From contig JAPLTZ010000390.1 of NCBI GenBank assembly GCA_026397895.1, forward strand, positions 2,510 to 12,426: a stretch of DNA of 9,917 nucleotides, read 5' to 3'. Positions within the stretch are counted from its first letter, which is position 1. Every line of letters starts with the position of its first letter. The position numbers and the translations under genes are program-made. Source of the stretch: Verrucomicrobiota bacterium (GTDB taxonomy: Bacteria; Verrucomicrobiota; Verrucomicrobiia; Limisphaerales; JAFMIX01). Shown here one piece after another: positions 1 through 6,929 of this stretch. A model generated the notes under the pieces. It saw only the letters and a program-made list of their open reading frames with translations. It was not told the DNA's origin and ran no database searches.

Positions 1-1
1 C

Positions 2-1759
2 CCGGAGAAATTTGGCGCGACCGGCACGAACAAGAACACCATCTTCTCGCTCGGTGCGGAGACTTACGTCTACACTGTCGGCGGCGCGAGCAACATCATC
101 ACCGGCTCCGGCTACAACGCCACCTTGAGCACTTCCACCGCCCAATGGGTGCAACACAATCCCACCAACACCACCACCGTCGTCGGCAATCCGTCCGTCA
201 ACCAGCGCAACCCCATCGCGCCCGCCAACGGGCAGGCCGTGGACATCTGGATCAAGGTTGGTTTCAAACTTCAGATCAACCGCTGCTTCATCTACTACAC
301 CACTGACGGCTCGAACCCGGAAGGCGCGTTCGGCTTGGGGCGCGGCACAACCAAGACCATCGAGGCGAACTGGGTGCAGGCCGATACCGTGGACAGCAAC
401 ATTGACTGGTGGAAGGGCAACATTGCCGGCACGAACAACCTCACCGGCACCCAGGTCCGCTACAAAGTCGCGCTATTCAAGGACAACATCTCCGAGATGA
501 TTGACTACGCCGACGAGAAAACCTACGGCGTCAACCAGGCCGGCATCACCAACTTCAACCCCACCACTGCCAAAGTCTGGCTGCACAACGACCGCAACCC
601 CGCCAACAGCGTCACCGGCCTCACCGAAGGTTTCCACATGATGCGCGCCCGCGTATTCCTGCCGCGCACCAACAAGTCGGCGGTTTACAACACCTTCCTC
701 CAGACGTTCTACTACGATGCCGCCCCGCCGGCCTCCGTTTTCGCCACGCCTGCTGCGGGCGTCACCACCATCAGCAACACCACCTATCAGGTCGTCATCC
801 GCGCCGACAGCACCGCCACGGGCATCGAATACAACATCAGCGACGGCGATCCCGGCAACGACGACACGAACACCGGCCAGAACAACGGCAACGGCACGAA
901 CAATCTCGGCCAGTTGAAATTCGTTTCCGCCTCCCCCGTCACGCCCACGGCCTCGCTGAACACCGCCTATTCCAATTACCCCGTCGAGTTCCGCTTCAGC
1001 TACGTCGCCGTTCCCACCAACGGGGCCGTCACCATCACCGTGCACGTCAAGGAGGCCACCACCGCCATCATTCCCACGCGCTTCACCACGCTCACCCGCA
1101 CCCTGCTCACCGCCGCGCCCGGCCAGTTCGTCCACATCAGCGACCCGGACACGGACGGCATGACGCTGACCTTGGACACGAACGATGTGTTCACCATCAA
1201 CATCTGCTATTCCCCGACGCTGGCGGACTATATTGATTTGTATAGCATCTACATCAACGGAGTCTTTCAGCCCCGCCGGGATGCTTTCTCCAATCTGATT
1301 TACGGGCAGAACATCCAGACGAACACCAGTTTCTGCCCCGGCTTGAAACGGATTTATTACGACTGGACCGGTGCACCCGCCGGCACGAACACCATCCAGG
1401 TGGTCTATTCCAACAGCGTCGTGCTGTCGGACACGCGCGCCTTCAACGTGGCCCGGCCCATCAACCTCACGCTTGATTCCGACGGCGACGGCGTGCCGGA
1501 CTGGCAGGAGCTCATCGCCGGCACCGACCCGCACGATCCGAACTCCGTCCTCCGCATCACGCAGCTTGCCAGCGGCAGCCAGCACATCGTCTGGGACAGC
1601 GTGGCCGGCATCAACTATCAGGTGCTCGCCACGACCAACCTGACGGTGCCGATGGCGGTGCTCAGCCCGGTGATCTTCGCCGTGGGCAGCTCCTCGTTCT
1701 ACAACGACATCGAAACCAACGCCCCGAACAAATATTACCGCATCCAGGTGGTTCCCTAA
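2..1759 (+). CDS. Large secreted multidomain protein, non-catalytic paralogue of the downstream GH13 enzyme (5' end missing)
   Basis: The frame is open from the left edge (first full codon at 2) to TAA at 1757-1759, so the start lies outside the window; an internal TTG at 125 is not a credible start. 585 residues are visible. Residues 21-45 (TYVY, GG, AQWVQHNP) align by eye with residues 140-180 of the next gene. A module follows with TTDGS at 100-104 and WWKG at 136-139, also present in the next gene; the TTDGS strand resembles chitobiase C-terminal (CHB_HEX_C) beta-sandwich domains. Two Ig-like stretches occupy about 230-360 and 365-485. A thrombospondin-type-3-like calcium loop (DSDGDGVPDWQE, 492-503) precedes a beta-rich C-terminal module ending in YYRIQVVP. 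No GH13 catalytic motif is seen. If it matches its neighbour, about 120 residues plus a signal peptide are missing. A role in glycan binding at the cell surface is inferred, not shown. Confidence 0.92.
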   Translation, partial: PEKFGATGTNKNTIFSLGAETYVYTVGGASNIITGSGYNATLSTSTAQWVQHNPTNTTTVVGNPSVNQRNPIAPANGQAVDIWIKVGFKLQINRCFIYYTTDGSNPEGAFGLGRGTTKTIEANWVQADTVDSNIDWWKGNIAGTNNLTGTQVRYKVALFKDNISEMIDYADEKTYGVNQAGITNFNPTTAKVWLHNDRNPANSVTGLTEGFHMMRARVFLPRTNKSAVYNTFLQTFYYDAAPPASVFATPAAGVTTISNTTYQVVIRADSTATGIEYNISDGDPGNDDTNTGQNNGNGTNNLGQLKFVSASPVTPTASLNTAYSNYPVEFRFSYVAVPTNGAVTITVHVKEATTAIIPTRFTTLTRTLLTAAPGQFVHISDPDTDGMTLTLDTNDVFTINICYSPTLADYIDLYSIYINGVFQPRRDAFSNLIYGQNIQTNTSFCPGLKRIYYDWTGAPAGTNTIQVVYSNSVVLSDTRAFNVARPINLTLDSDGDGVPDWQELIAGTDPHDPNSVLRITQLASGSQHIVWDSVAGINYQVLATTNLTVPMAVLSPVIFAVGSSSFYNDIETNAPNKYYRIQVVP

Positions 1760-1783
1760 TTGCCGGTTGTCCGAAACTCTCCT

Positions 1784-4700
1784 ATGAAAAACATCAGAAG
1801 CTTTTTTGTTGCCGTCCTGTTCGGGTTGGTTTTGTTCACGGTTCCCCGCGCCGGTTGGGCGGTGCTGGCCAACGCGTGGCACATTCCCGACAACACCGGC
1901 GACGTGGGCGTCCACATGCGCAACCCGCAGTTTGAGTTCGGGCCGTCCTCGTCCGTCACGAATTACAGCGGGCTGCAGAAATTGAACAACGGTTTCGGCA
2001 CCGCCAACCAGACCGGCGGCTGGGTCGTATTCAAGGGCGCGACGCAATCAACCTGGAGCAGCAACGCCTTTGGCTTTCAAGCCGACTCCGGGCAGAACCA
2101 GTATTGGAAGGGCGTGTTCAACACCTCGGCCTTCGGCACCAACGAAGTCATCCAATACTACCTCTACCTCACGTTTGACGGCGTGAACGGGGTGCAGAAC
2201 ACCTACATCTACGGCGGCGGCGATGCCGGCGGCAGCCAGAACACCGCCACGGAAGCCACCGCGCGCGCCACGCCTTTCACCGTCCGCAACCGCCCCGCGT
2301 GGCTTTATCACGGCAACAACCGCGTCATCAACCCCGGCGCGGACGCCAGTCATTTCAACGTGGATGTGGCGGTGAAAGCCGGCTACATCGGCAAGGACGA
2401 CAGCACCGCCTCGCGTTACGCTGACAATGGGCGGGTCTATTTCACCACCGACGGCTCGACGCCCGCCGGTGCGCTCGGCGTCGGCAGCGGCACCACGCAG
2501 GTCGCCCCGCTGGCCTTCGACCATCGGGAGAACGACCCCAGCGCCGCCGGCAACGCCATGTGGTGGAAGGGCACACTCACCAACCTCGCGCAATTCGCCA
2601 CCGTGAAATACAAGATCGGCCTCTGGCACAGCGCGAACAACGAGGAAAAATTCGCCGATTACAACGCCACCACGAACAACGCCTTCACCTTCACCCTCGG
2701 CACCATCGGCGACCCCGCGCTGTCCATCAACGGGCTGAATGCCGACTACACCACGACGCACTGCTTCGTGGACGAGGTCGCCGGCGATTCGTTCCCGCTG
2801 AACATCCTGTTCGCTCCCGGCGTCGCCAGCCTCACGCAGGTGGAAGTGTTTTCCAACGTCAACCGCCGCGACCGCGCCGCGCTGGACATCAACGGCGACG
2901 GCATCGAGGACGGCATCGTCGGGCCGAACGGCAACGGCATCGTCGCCAACGACGGCACGAATTATTATCAGGCCTACACCATGACCGCCACGGCCACGCC
3001 GGGACAATATTCCTACACGCTGCCCGCCACCAAGACCGGCGCGTATCGCCTCACCGCGCGCTACAAAGTCTCCGGCAACACGAACTGGTTCTGGTATTCC
3101 AGCAACGGCCGCCGCGACCACGCCGTCGTCGTCTCGCCGAAAAAATCCCGCGACATCGTCCTCTACGAGCTCAACACCCTCAACGTCGAGTCGCAGGGGC
3201 AGGATTTGGCCAGCCGCAGCACCTTCACCGACCTGTATGACGGCCCGAATTCGCGCGCCTACAACGCGACCAACTCGAAGTTCAACCTCGACTACATCGC
3301 GAACCTCGGCGTGAACTGGCTTTGGTTCCAGCCCATCCATCCGGCGGGCGTTGCGGGGCGAGAAATCGATCCCGCCACCGGCCAAGGCTACGAAGTCGGC
3401 AGCCCCTACGCCGTGAAAAACTTCTTCGAGGTCAATCCGATGATGGGCAAGGACAACACCCGCGCCGGCGCGATGCAGGAATTCACTAACTTCGTCGCTG
3501 CCGCCGACAATCGCGGCGTGAGCGTGATGCTTGATGCGGCGTTCAACCACACGGCCTACGACTGCGAACTCGCGGCGAGCGGCGTGTTTTACTGGGGCGG
3601 TGCCGGCAACCCCGGCAACTGGCAGGCCACCGACGAGATTCGCAATCGCGAGGCGCGCGTCTATTCCCGCACCGACGCCTACGACATGCGCGCCACTGGC
3701 ACGGGCGACATCGCGCCCGCGCCCGACCGCTACGACTTCGGCAAATGGGGCGACACGAAGGACATTTATTTTGGTCGTTACGCCGCGCTGGTTGCCAATT
3801 CCGGCGCGTCCAGCTCGTATCTCAACGAGGGCGACTGGATGGACACGAGCATTGGCAGCGAGAGTTCCGCCGGCGACACCAACGGCCATTTCGACGCCGT
3901 CACGCGGAACGTCTGGCGCTACTACGCGGATTACATCTTGTATTGGCTCGACAAGACCGGTTGCGCCTCCGGCACGCCCGCGAACCAGACCAGCAAAGGC
4001 ATTGACGGTTTGCGCGCCGACTTCGGCCAGGGTCTGCCGCCGCAGTGTTGGGAATACATCATCAACAAGACGCGCTCGCGGAAATGGGATTTCGTCTTCA
4101 TGAGCGAATCGCTCGACGGCGGCGCGGTGACGTATCGTTCCAACCGTCACTTCGACATGCTCAACGAGAATATCGTCTTCTCGCTCAAGTCCGCCGCCAA
4201 CGCCACGGACTACCGCAACATCTTCGAGAGCCGCCGCGCGGCTTACGGTCAAGGCCTGGTGCTGCTCAACATCACCTCGCACGACGAGGAAACCTACGAC
4301 GACCCGTTCCAGATGCTCGTCCGTTACACCGTGAACGGCACGATTGACGGCGCGCCGATGATTTTCTACGGGCAGGAACTTGGCGTCTCGCGCCTGTTCG
4401 GCTTCGACCGCTACGAGCTGAACTTCGGCAAGGAGGTGCCGCATTTCAAGAAGTTCAATTCGCTCCAGCCGATTCTCTATCCCGGCAACCGCACGAACGG
4501 GCAGGATTATCTTTACCCCGTCTATGCCGCCGTCAATCAGGCCCGGCAGTTCAGCCGCGCGCTGAAGAGTTCCAACCGCTGGTTCATCGACCAGACCAGC
4601 GGAAGTTCGCAGCCCAACATTTTCTCCGTTGCCAAATACGAGACCGCCAACGCCTCACCCAACCAGGCCGATGTTGTCTTCGGCTTCGCCGACCTTGACC

Positions 4701-5563
4701 GCTACAATGACCAGTCCGGCACGTTCAACGTGAACATCACGCAAAACGGCTCGAACCTTTTCGGCATCAAACCCGGCCGCACCTACAACGTGAAGAACAT
4801 CGCCGCCTACACCGGCTTCGATGCCAACCGCCGCAACGCCTGGCTCTGGGGCGGCGGCACCGCCGGCAGCAACGTGCTCGCCAACGGCATCACCGTCATC
4901 CTGAAAAAAGTTCCAACCAGCGACGCCGGCTGGACCTCCGCGCCGTTCGAGGCGCAGTATCTCAAGCTCTACGACGTGACCCCGCCGCCGACGCCCGGCA
5001 CACCGACCATGGCCAAGCCCTACGCGCTCGGCACGGTGGCGACCATCGCCTGGCCGGCGGTGAGCGACCCGGACGGCGGCATCTCCGGCTACCACCTCGT
5101 CGTCGGCACGACGCCCGGCGGCTCGAACGTCTTCAACGGCACCATCTCCGGCACCTCGGCCCCGGCCACAAACGTCATCGGTCAGACGCTCTACGCGAAG
5201 GTCAGCGCCATCAACAACGCGGGCATCGAGGGCGGCGCGAGCGCGAACAGCGCCGGCGTGATTCTGCTCGATCCGAATGTGGATTCCGACGGCGACGGCA
5301 TGAGCAACGCGGCGGAAGACCTCGCGGGGACGAACCCGCTGGACAGCGCGTCGGCGCTGCGGATTTTGAGTTTCACCGGCGGCAGCACGCTGACATGGTC
5401 GAGCGTGACGGGCAGGACTTACAAGGTTCTGGCGGCCTCGGCGCTGGGTGCGGGCTTCACGCCGGCCAGCGGGGTCATCACCGGCGCCAGCGCGACGGCG
5501 AGCTGGCTGGACCCAAACGCGACGAACGCGGCCAAGTTTTACCGGGTGCAGTTGCAGCCATAA
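1784..5563 (+). CDS. Secreted multidomain GH13 (alpha-amylase family) glycoside hydrolase
   Basis: 1259 residues. ATG at 1784 is chosen because it opens a classic signal peptide (MKNIRSFF, hydrophobic core, cleavage near GWA|V at about 26); the in-frame TTG at 1760 only adds residues before it. No clear Shine-Dalgarno is seen. Two related modules follow: YWKG near 105-110, then TTDGS (221-225) with WWKG (260-263). The catalytic barrel starts near RDIVLYE (456-462). Region I is DAAFNHT (584-590); region II GLRADFG (742-748) gives nucleophile D746; region III FMSESLDGG (772-780) gives acid/base E775; region IV TSHDEE (831-836) gives D834. GAPMIFYGQELG (856-867) is the usual late barrel strand. 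A beta domain, an FN3-like domain from about 1063, a calcium loop DSDGDGMSNAAE (1167-1178) and the C-terminal module ending FYRVQLQP follow. Hydrolysis of alpha-glucan is expected; the exact linkage, and transfer versus hydrolysis, cannot be told. It lies 24 nt behind the previous gene, likely in one operon. Confidence 0.96.
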   Translation: MKNIRSFFVAVLFGLVLFTVPRAGWAVLANAWHIPDNTGDVGVHMRNPQFEFGPSSSVTNYSGLQKLNNGFGTANQTGGWVVFKGATQSTWSSNAFGFQADSGQNQYWKGVFNTSAFGTNEVIQYYLYLTFDGVNGVQNTYIYGGGDAGGSQNTATEATARATPFTVRNRPAWLYHGNNRVINPGADASHFNVDVAVKAGYIGKDDSTASRYADNGRVYFTTDGSTPAGALGVGSGTTQVAPLAFDHRENDPSAAGNAMWWKGTLTNLAQFATVKYKIGLWHSANNEEKFADYNATTNNAFTFTLGTIGDPALSINGLNADYTTTHCFVDEVAGDSFPLNILFAPGVASLTQVEVFSNVNRRDRAALDINGDGIEDGIVGPNGNGIVANDGTNYYQAYTMTATATPGQYSYTLPATKTGAYRLTARYKVSGNTNWFWYSSNGRRDHAVVVSPKKSRDIVLYELNTLNVESQGQDLASRSTFTDLYDGPNSRAYNATNSKFNLDYIANLGVNWLWFQPIHPAGVAGREIDPATGQGYEVGSPYAVKNFFEVNPMMGKDNTRAGAMQEFTNFVAAADNRGVSVMLDAAFNHTAYDCELAASGVFYWGGAGNPGNWQATDEIRNREARVYSRTDAYDMRATGTGDIAPAPDRYDFGKWGDTKDIYFGRYAALVANSGASSSYLNEGDWMDTSIGSESSAGDTNGHFDAVTRNVWRYYADYILYWLDKTGCASGTPANQTSKGIDGLRADFGQGLPPQCWEYIINKTRSRKWDFVFMSESLDGGAVTYRSNRHFDMLNENIVFSLKSAANATDYRNIFESRRAAYGQGLVLLNITSHDEETYDDPFQMLVRYTVNGTIDGAPMIFYGQELGVSRLFGFDRYELNFGKEVPHFKKFNSLQPILYPGNRTNGQDYLYPVYAAVNQARQFSRALKSSNRWFIDQTSGSSQPNIFSVAKYETANASPNQADVVFGFADLDRYNDQSGTFNVNITQNGSNLFGIKPGRTYNVKNIAAYTGFDANRRNAWLWGGGTAGSNVLANGITVILKKVPTSDAGWTSAPFEAQYLKLYDVTPPPTPGTPTMAKPYALGTVATIAWPAVSDPDGGISGYHLVVGTTPGGSNVFNGTISGTSAPATNVIGQTLYAKVSAINNAGIEGGASANSAGVILLDPNVDSDGDGMSNAAEDLAGTNPLDSASALRILSFTGGSTLTWSSVTGRTYKVLAASALGAGFTPASGVITGASATASWLDPNATNAAKFYRVQLQP

Positions 5564-5581
5564 CCAACAAGCCGGTTATCT

Positions 5582-5914
5582 ATGAGTGGGGCCAGTTTCC
5601 GCGATTTGTTTTGTGCGGCGCGGGTCTGTGCTTTTTCGGAGTTTGAAGAGCGCGTGTTCTGGGCGTGTGTTTATCCGCAGGGCGTTTTTGTGGCGCGTCT
5701 GATCTGGCGGTGGCACCGCGGCTTCTTCGCGGCGGATCTGGAACTGATCCGGGCGGCGGGGGAGCTGATGAGCGTTTCCGACCTGAAGACCGAAATCAGC
5801 AACTTCCGTTACCATCACCCGGCGCGCGGGTTGTTGCGGGGCGCTCTGAAGGTGCGGATTTCCGGGCAGATGCTGCTGAACCTGGCGGTCGGATTGTTTC
5901 GGGCGGCGCGGTAA
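5582..5914 (+). CDS. Small basic protein of unknown function
   Basis: 110 residues, from ATG at 5582 to TAA at 5912-5914, 18 nt after the stop of the GH13 gene and on the same strand. I do not recognise the family. The N-terminal half is rich in aromatic residues (FWACVYPQGVF, LIWRWHRGFF); the middle looks helical and amphipathic (DLELIRAAGELMSVSDLKTE); the C-terminal half is Arg/Lys-rich. There is no signal peptide; the aromatic stretch is too short and too charged for a clear membrane span. Support for coding: most third positions are G or C, many Leu codons are CTG, the composition is protein-like, and it fills the gap between the GH13 gene and the convergent gene almost exactly. Against: no ribosome binding site is evident, and overlapping open frames on both strands (5665-6003 plus, 5576-5818 minus) look less protein-like but cannot be excluded. 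Confidence 0.58.
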   Translation: MSGASFRDLFCAARVCAFSEFEERVFWACVYPQGVFVARLIWRWHRGFFAADLELIRAAGELMSVSDLKTEISNFRYHHPARGLLRGALKVRISGQMLLNLAVGLFRAAR

Positions 5915-5922
5915 AACCGTGC
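5906..5922. other. Short hairpin between convergent genes
   Basis: GCGCGGT and ACCGTGC can pair (seven pairs, one a G-T wobble) around an AAA loop. The hairpin contains the stop codon of the small gene and sits 7 nt beyond the end of the pseudopilin gene. It could mark the boundary of both transcripts, but neither strand has a following T run, so intrinsic termination is unlikely by the usual rule. Confidence 0.2.
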
Positions 5923-5929
5923 AAGGGGC

Positions 5930-6724
5930 TTACCTCCGCGAGGTCGTTCTTTCCTGCAACCACTGCAAGTCCCCGCTGCCATCGGCGGAGCCGTAGGCGG
6001 TGACGCCGCCGCGGTTGACTTTATCAATGGTCTTGCCGGCGACCCGGCTGTCGCGCCAGTTTTTCGTTTCGGAGTGGCCATCGGCAAAGCAGAACGTGCT
6101 GCTTTTGCCGTGGTAGTTGGCCGGCAGGTCATACCATTGCAGGGACGAGGTGCTCATCGAGACGTAAAAAAAGGCGTCGTTGATGGAGTCGGCCTGTTCA
6201 TCAATGAAGACCCACGCTTTGGATGGGGTGGGGTCCATGATGGCCGTGTGCTTGGTGAAATTTTTGTAATTGTTGTTCAGATCCAATCGGATGGTGCCGA
6301 TGGAGCTGACCCCGTTCATGAAGCAGTTCATGGCAACGGTGCGGACGCGCGGGCCTTCGGGGCTTTCGGATTTGTCGCCGGGGCATTTGTAGATGGCGGG
6401 GGTGCGGTTGCAATATGGCCCGAGGGCGGATTCCATCAGGTAGGTGGTGTTGGTGTTGTCGGTCGAGGCTGCCCATTGCATGATGCCTTTGACCCAGCCG
6501 TTGGTGGTGTTGATGTAATCGGTGGCGGGATTGTAGGCAAGGTAGTCGTTGTTGTCGTCGGCATACATGATCCACGCGAGGCCGAGCTGCTTCTGGTTGC
6601 TCATGCATTTGATGCGCTGCGCCTTTTCCTTGGCCTTGCTCAAGGCCGGCAGCAACAGCCCGGCGAGGATGGCGATGATGGCGATGACGACGAGCAGTTC
6701 GATGAGGGTGAAGGCTTTTTTCAT
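5930..6724 (-). CDS. Pseudopilin-like protein with prepilin leader and H-X9-DG motif
   Basis: 264 residues from ATG at 6724 (complement) to TAA at 5930-5932. The N-terminus MKKAFTLIELLVVIAIIAI is a class III (prepilin peptidase) leader and hydrophobic helix: short basic leader, cleavage before F5, Glu at mature position 5. ALSKAKEKAQ continues the helix. The C-terminal body carries YKCPGD and an exact H-X9-DG motif (H205, D215, G216, in YHGKSSTFCFADGH), as in the prepilin-like families that are greatly expanded in Verrucomicrobiota and Planctomycetota. Such proteins are thought to form pseudopilus or surface assemblies; the role of this copy is unknown and no secretion-machine gene is nearby. 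In-frame ATGs at 6778, 6808 and 6868 could give leaders longer by 18, 28 or 48 residues; 6724 is chosen because it gives the canonical short leader. No Shine-Dalgarno settles the choice. It converges with the small gene (15 nt gap) and diverges from the gene at 6930. Confidence 0.94.
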   Translation of the reverse strand: MKKAFTLIELLVVIAIIAILAGLLLPALSKAKEKAQRIKCMSNQKQLGLAWIMYADDNNDYLAYNPATDYINTTNGWVKGIMQWAASTDNTNTTYLMESALGPYCNRTPAIYKCPGDKSESPEGPRVRTVAMNCFMNGVSSIGTIRLDLNNNYKNFTKHTAIMDPTPSKAWVFIDEQADSINDAFFYVSMSTSSLQWYDLPANYHGKSSTFCFADGHSETKNWRDSRVAGKTIDKVNRGGVTAYGSADGSGDLQWLQERTTSRR

Positions 6725-6862
6725 AGGGCGTGCAAAGTTTGCGGAGTGCGGCAAAGGAATCTGTGGATTAGGTTTCATCGGGGCGGCAAAGTTGTCAACG
6801 ATGTTCATGGATGCGTCTGGCGGCTGTGTGCATGAATTGTTCATCAACTTGCGGGCAGGGTC

Positions 6863-6902
6863 TACCACACAAATATGCGGTAGCTGGAAAGGAGATGTGG
6901 TA
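6863..6902. repeat. 7-bp inverted repeat, possible operator
   Basis: TACCACA at 6863-6869 is the exact reverse complement of TGTGGTA at 6896-6902, with 26 bp between. The arms are 33 bp apart start to start, about three helical turns, so both would lie on the same DNA face. The right arm overlaps the -10-like element TATATT. A repressor site is one reading; a 7-bp match can also arise by chance in a region of this size. Confidence 0.35.
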
Positions 6903-6906
6903 TATT
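6898..6906 (+). promoter_or_regulatory. Extended -10 promoter-like element
   Basis: TGG directly followed by TATATT fits the extended -10 form (TGn plus a TATAAT-like hexamer), which works with little or no -35 element; no good -35 is seen 16-18 bp upstream. Transcription would start near 6913, leaving a leader of only about 17 nt before ATG at 6930. The AT-rich patch stands out in this GC-rich sequence. Confidence 0.35.
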
Positions 6907-6929
6907 TTCACGTCACGCAACACCATACT

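Larger units (their letters stand above)
6725..6929. other. Divergent intergenic region
   Basis: About 205 bp between the pseudopilin start and the start of the large plus-strand gene. It holds an extended -10-like element and an inverted repeat on the right-hand side, and two copies of a 9-bp direct repeat, GCGGCAAAG (6748-6756 and 6783-6791), with an 11-bp near-palindrome GCAAA-G-TTTGC at 6732-6742 on the left. If the pseudopilin starts at one of its upstream ATGs, part or most of this region is coding instead. Confidence 0.6.

Noticed and set aside
125..127. TTG at 125 as the true start of gene 1
   Set aside because: The frame is open to the window edge and the upstream 41 codons align with the paralogous module in the next gene; no signal peptide follows 125.
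473..2047. Long minus-strand open frame (524 codons) antisense to genes 1 and 2
   Set aside because: It spans two clear plus-strand genes, has a low-complexity Val/Gly/Asp/Arg translation, and follows from the GC-rich third positions of the sense genes.
2048..4444. Minus-strand open frame of 798 codons antisense to the GH13 gene
   Set aside because: The sense strand carries a signal peptide and all GH13 motifs; the antisense product has a repetitive composition typical of a shadow frame.
6793..6798. Perfect TTGACA on the minus strand as a -35 box for the pseudopilin
   Set aside because: No acceptable -10 hexamer lies 16-18 nt downstream; the best match (CCTAAT) is 20 nt away.
6549..6929. 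Upstream extension of the 944-residue protein to an ATG at 6549
   Set aside because: The extension is antisense to the pseudopilin N-terminus, is not protein-like, and would bury the signal peptide.
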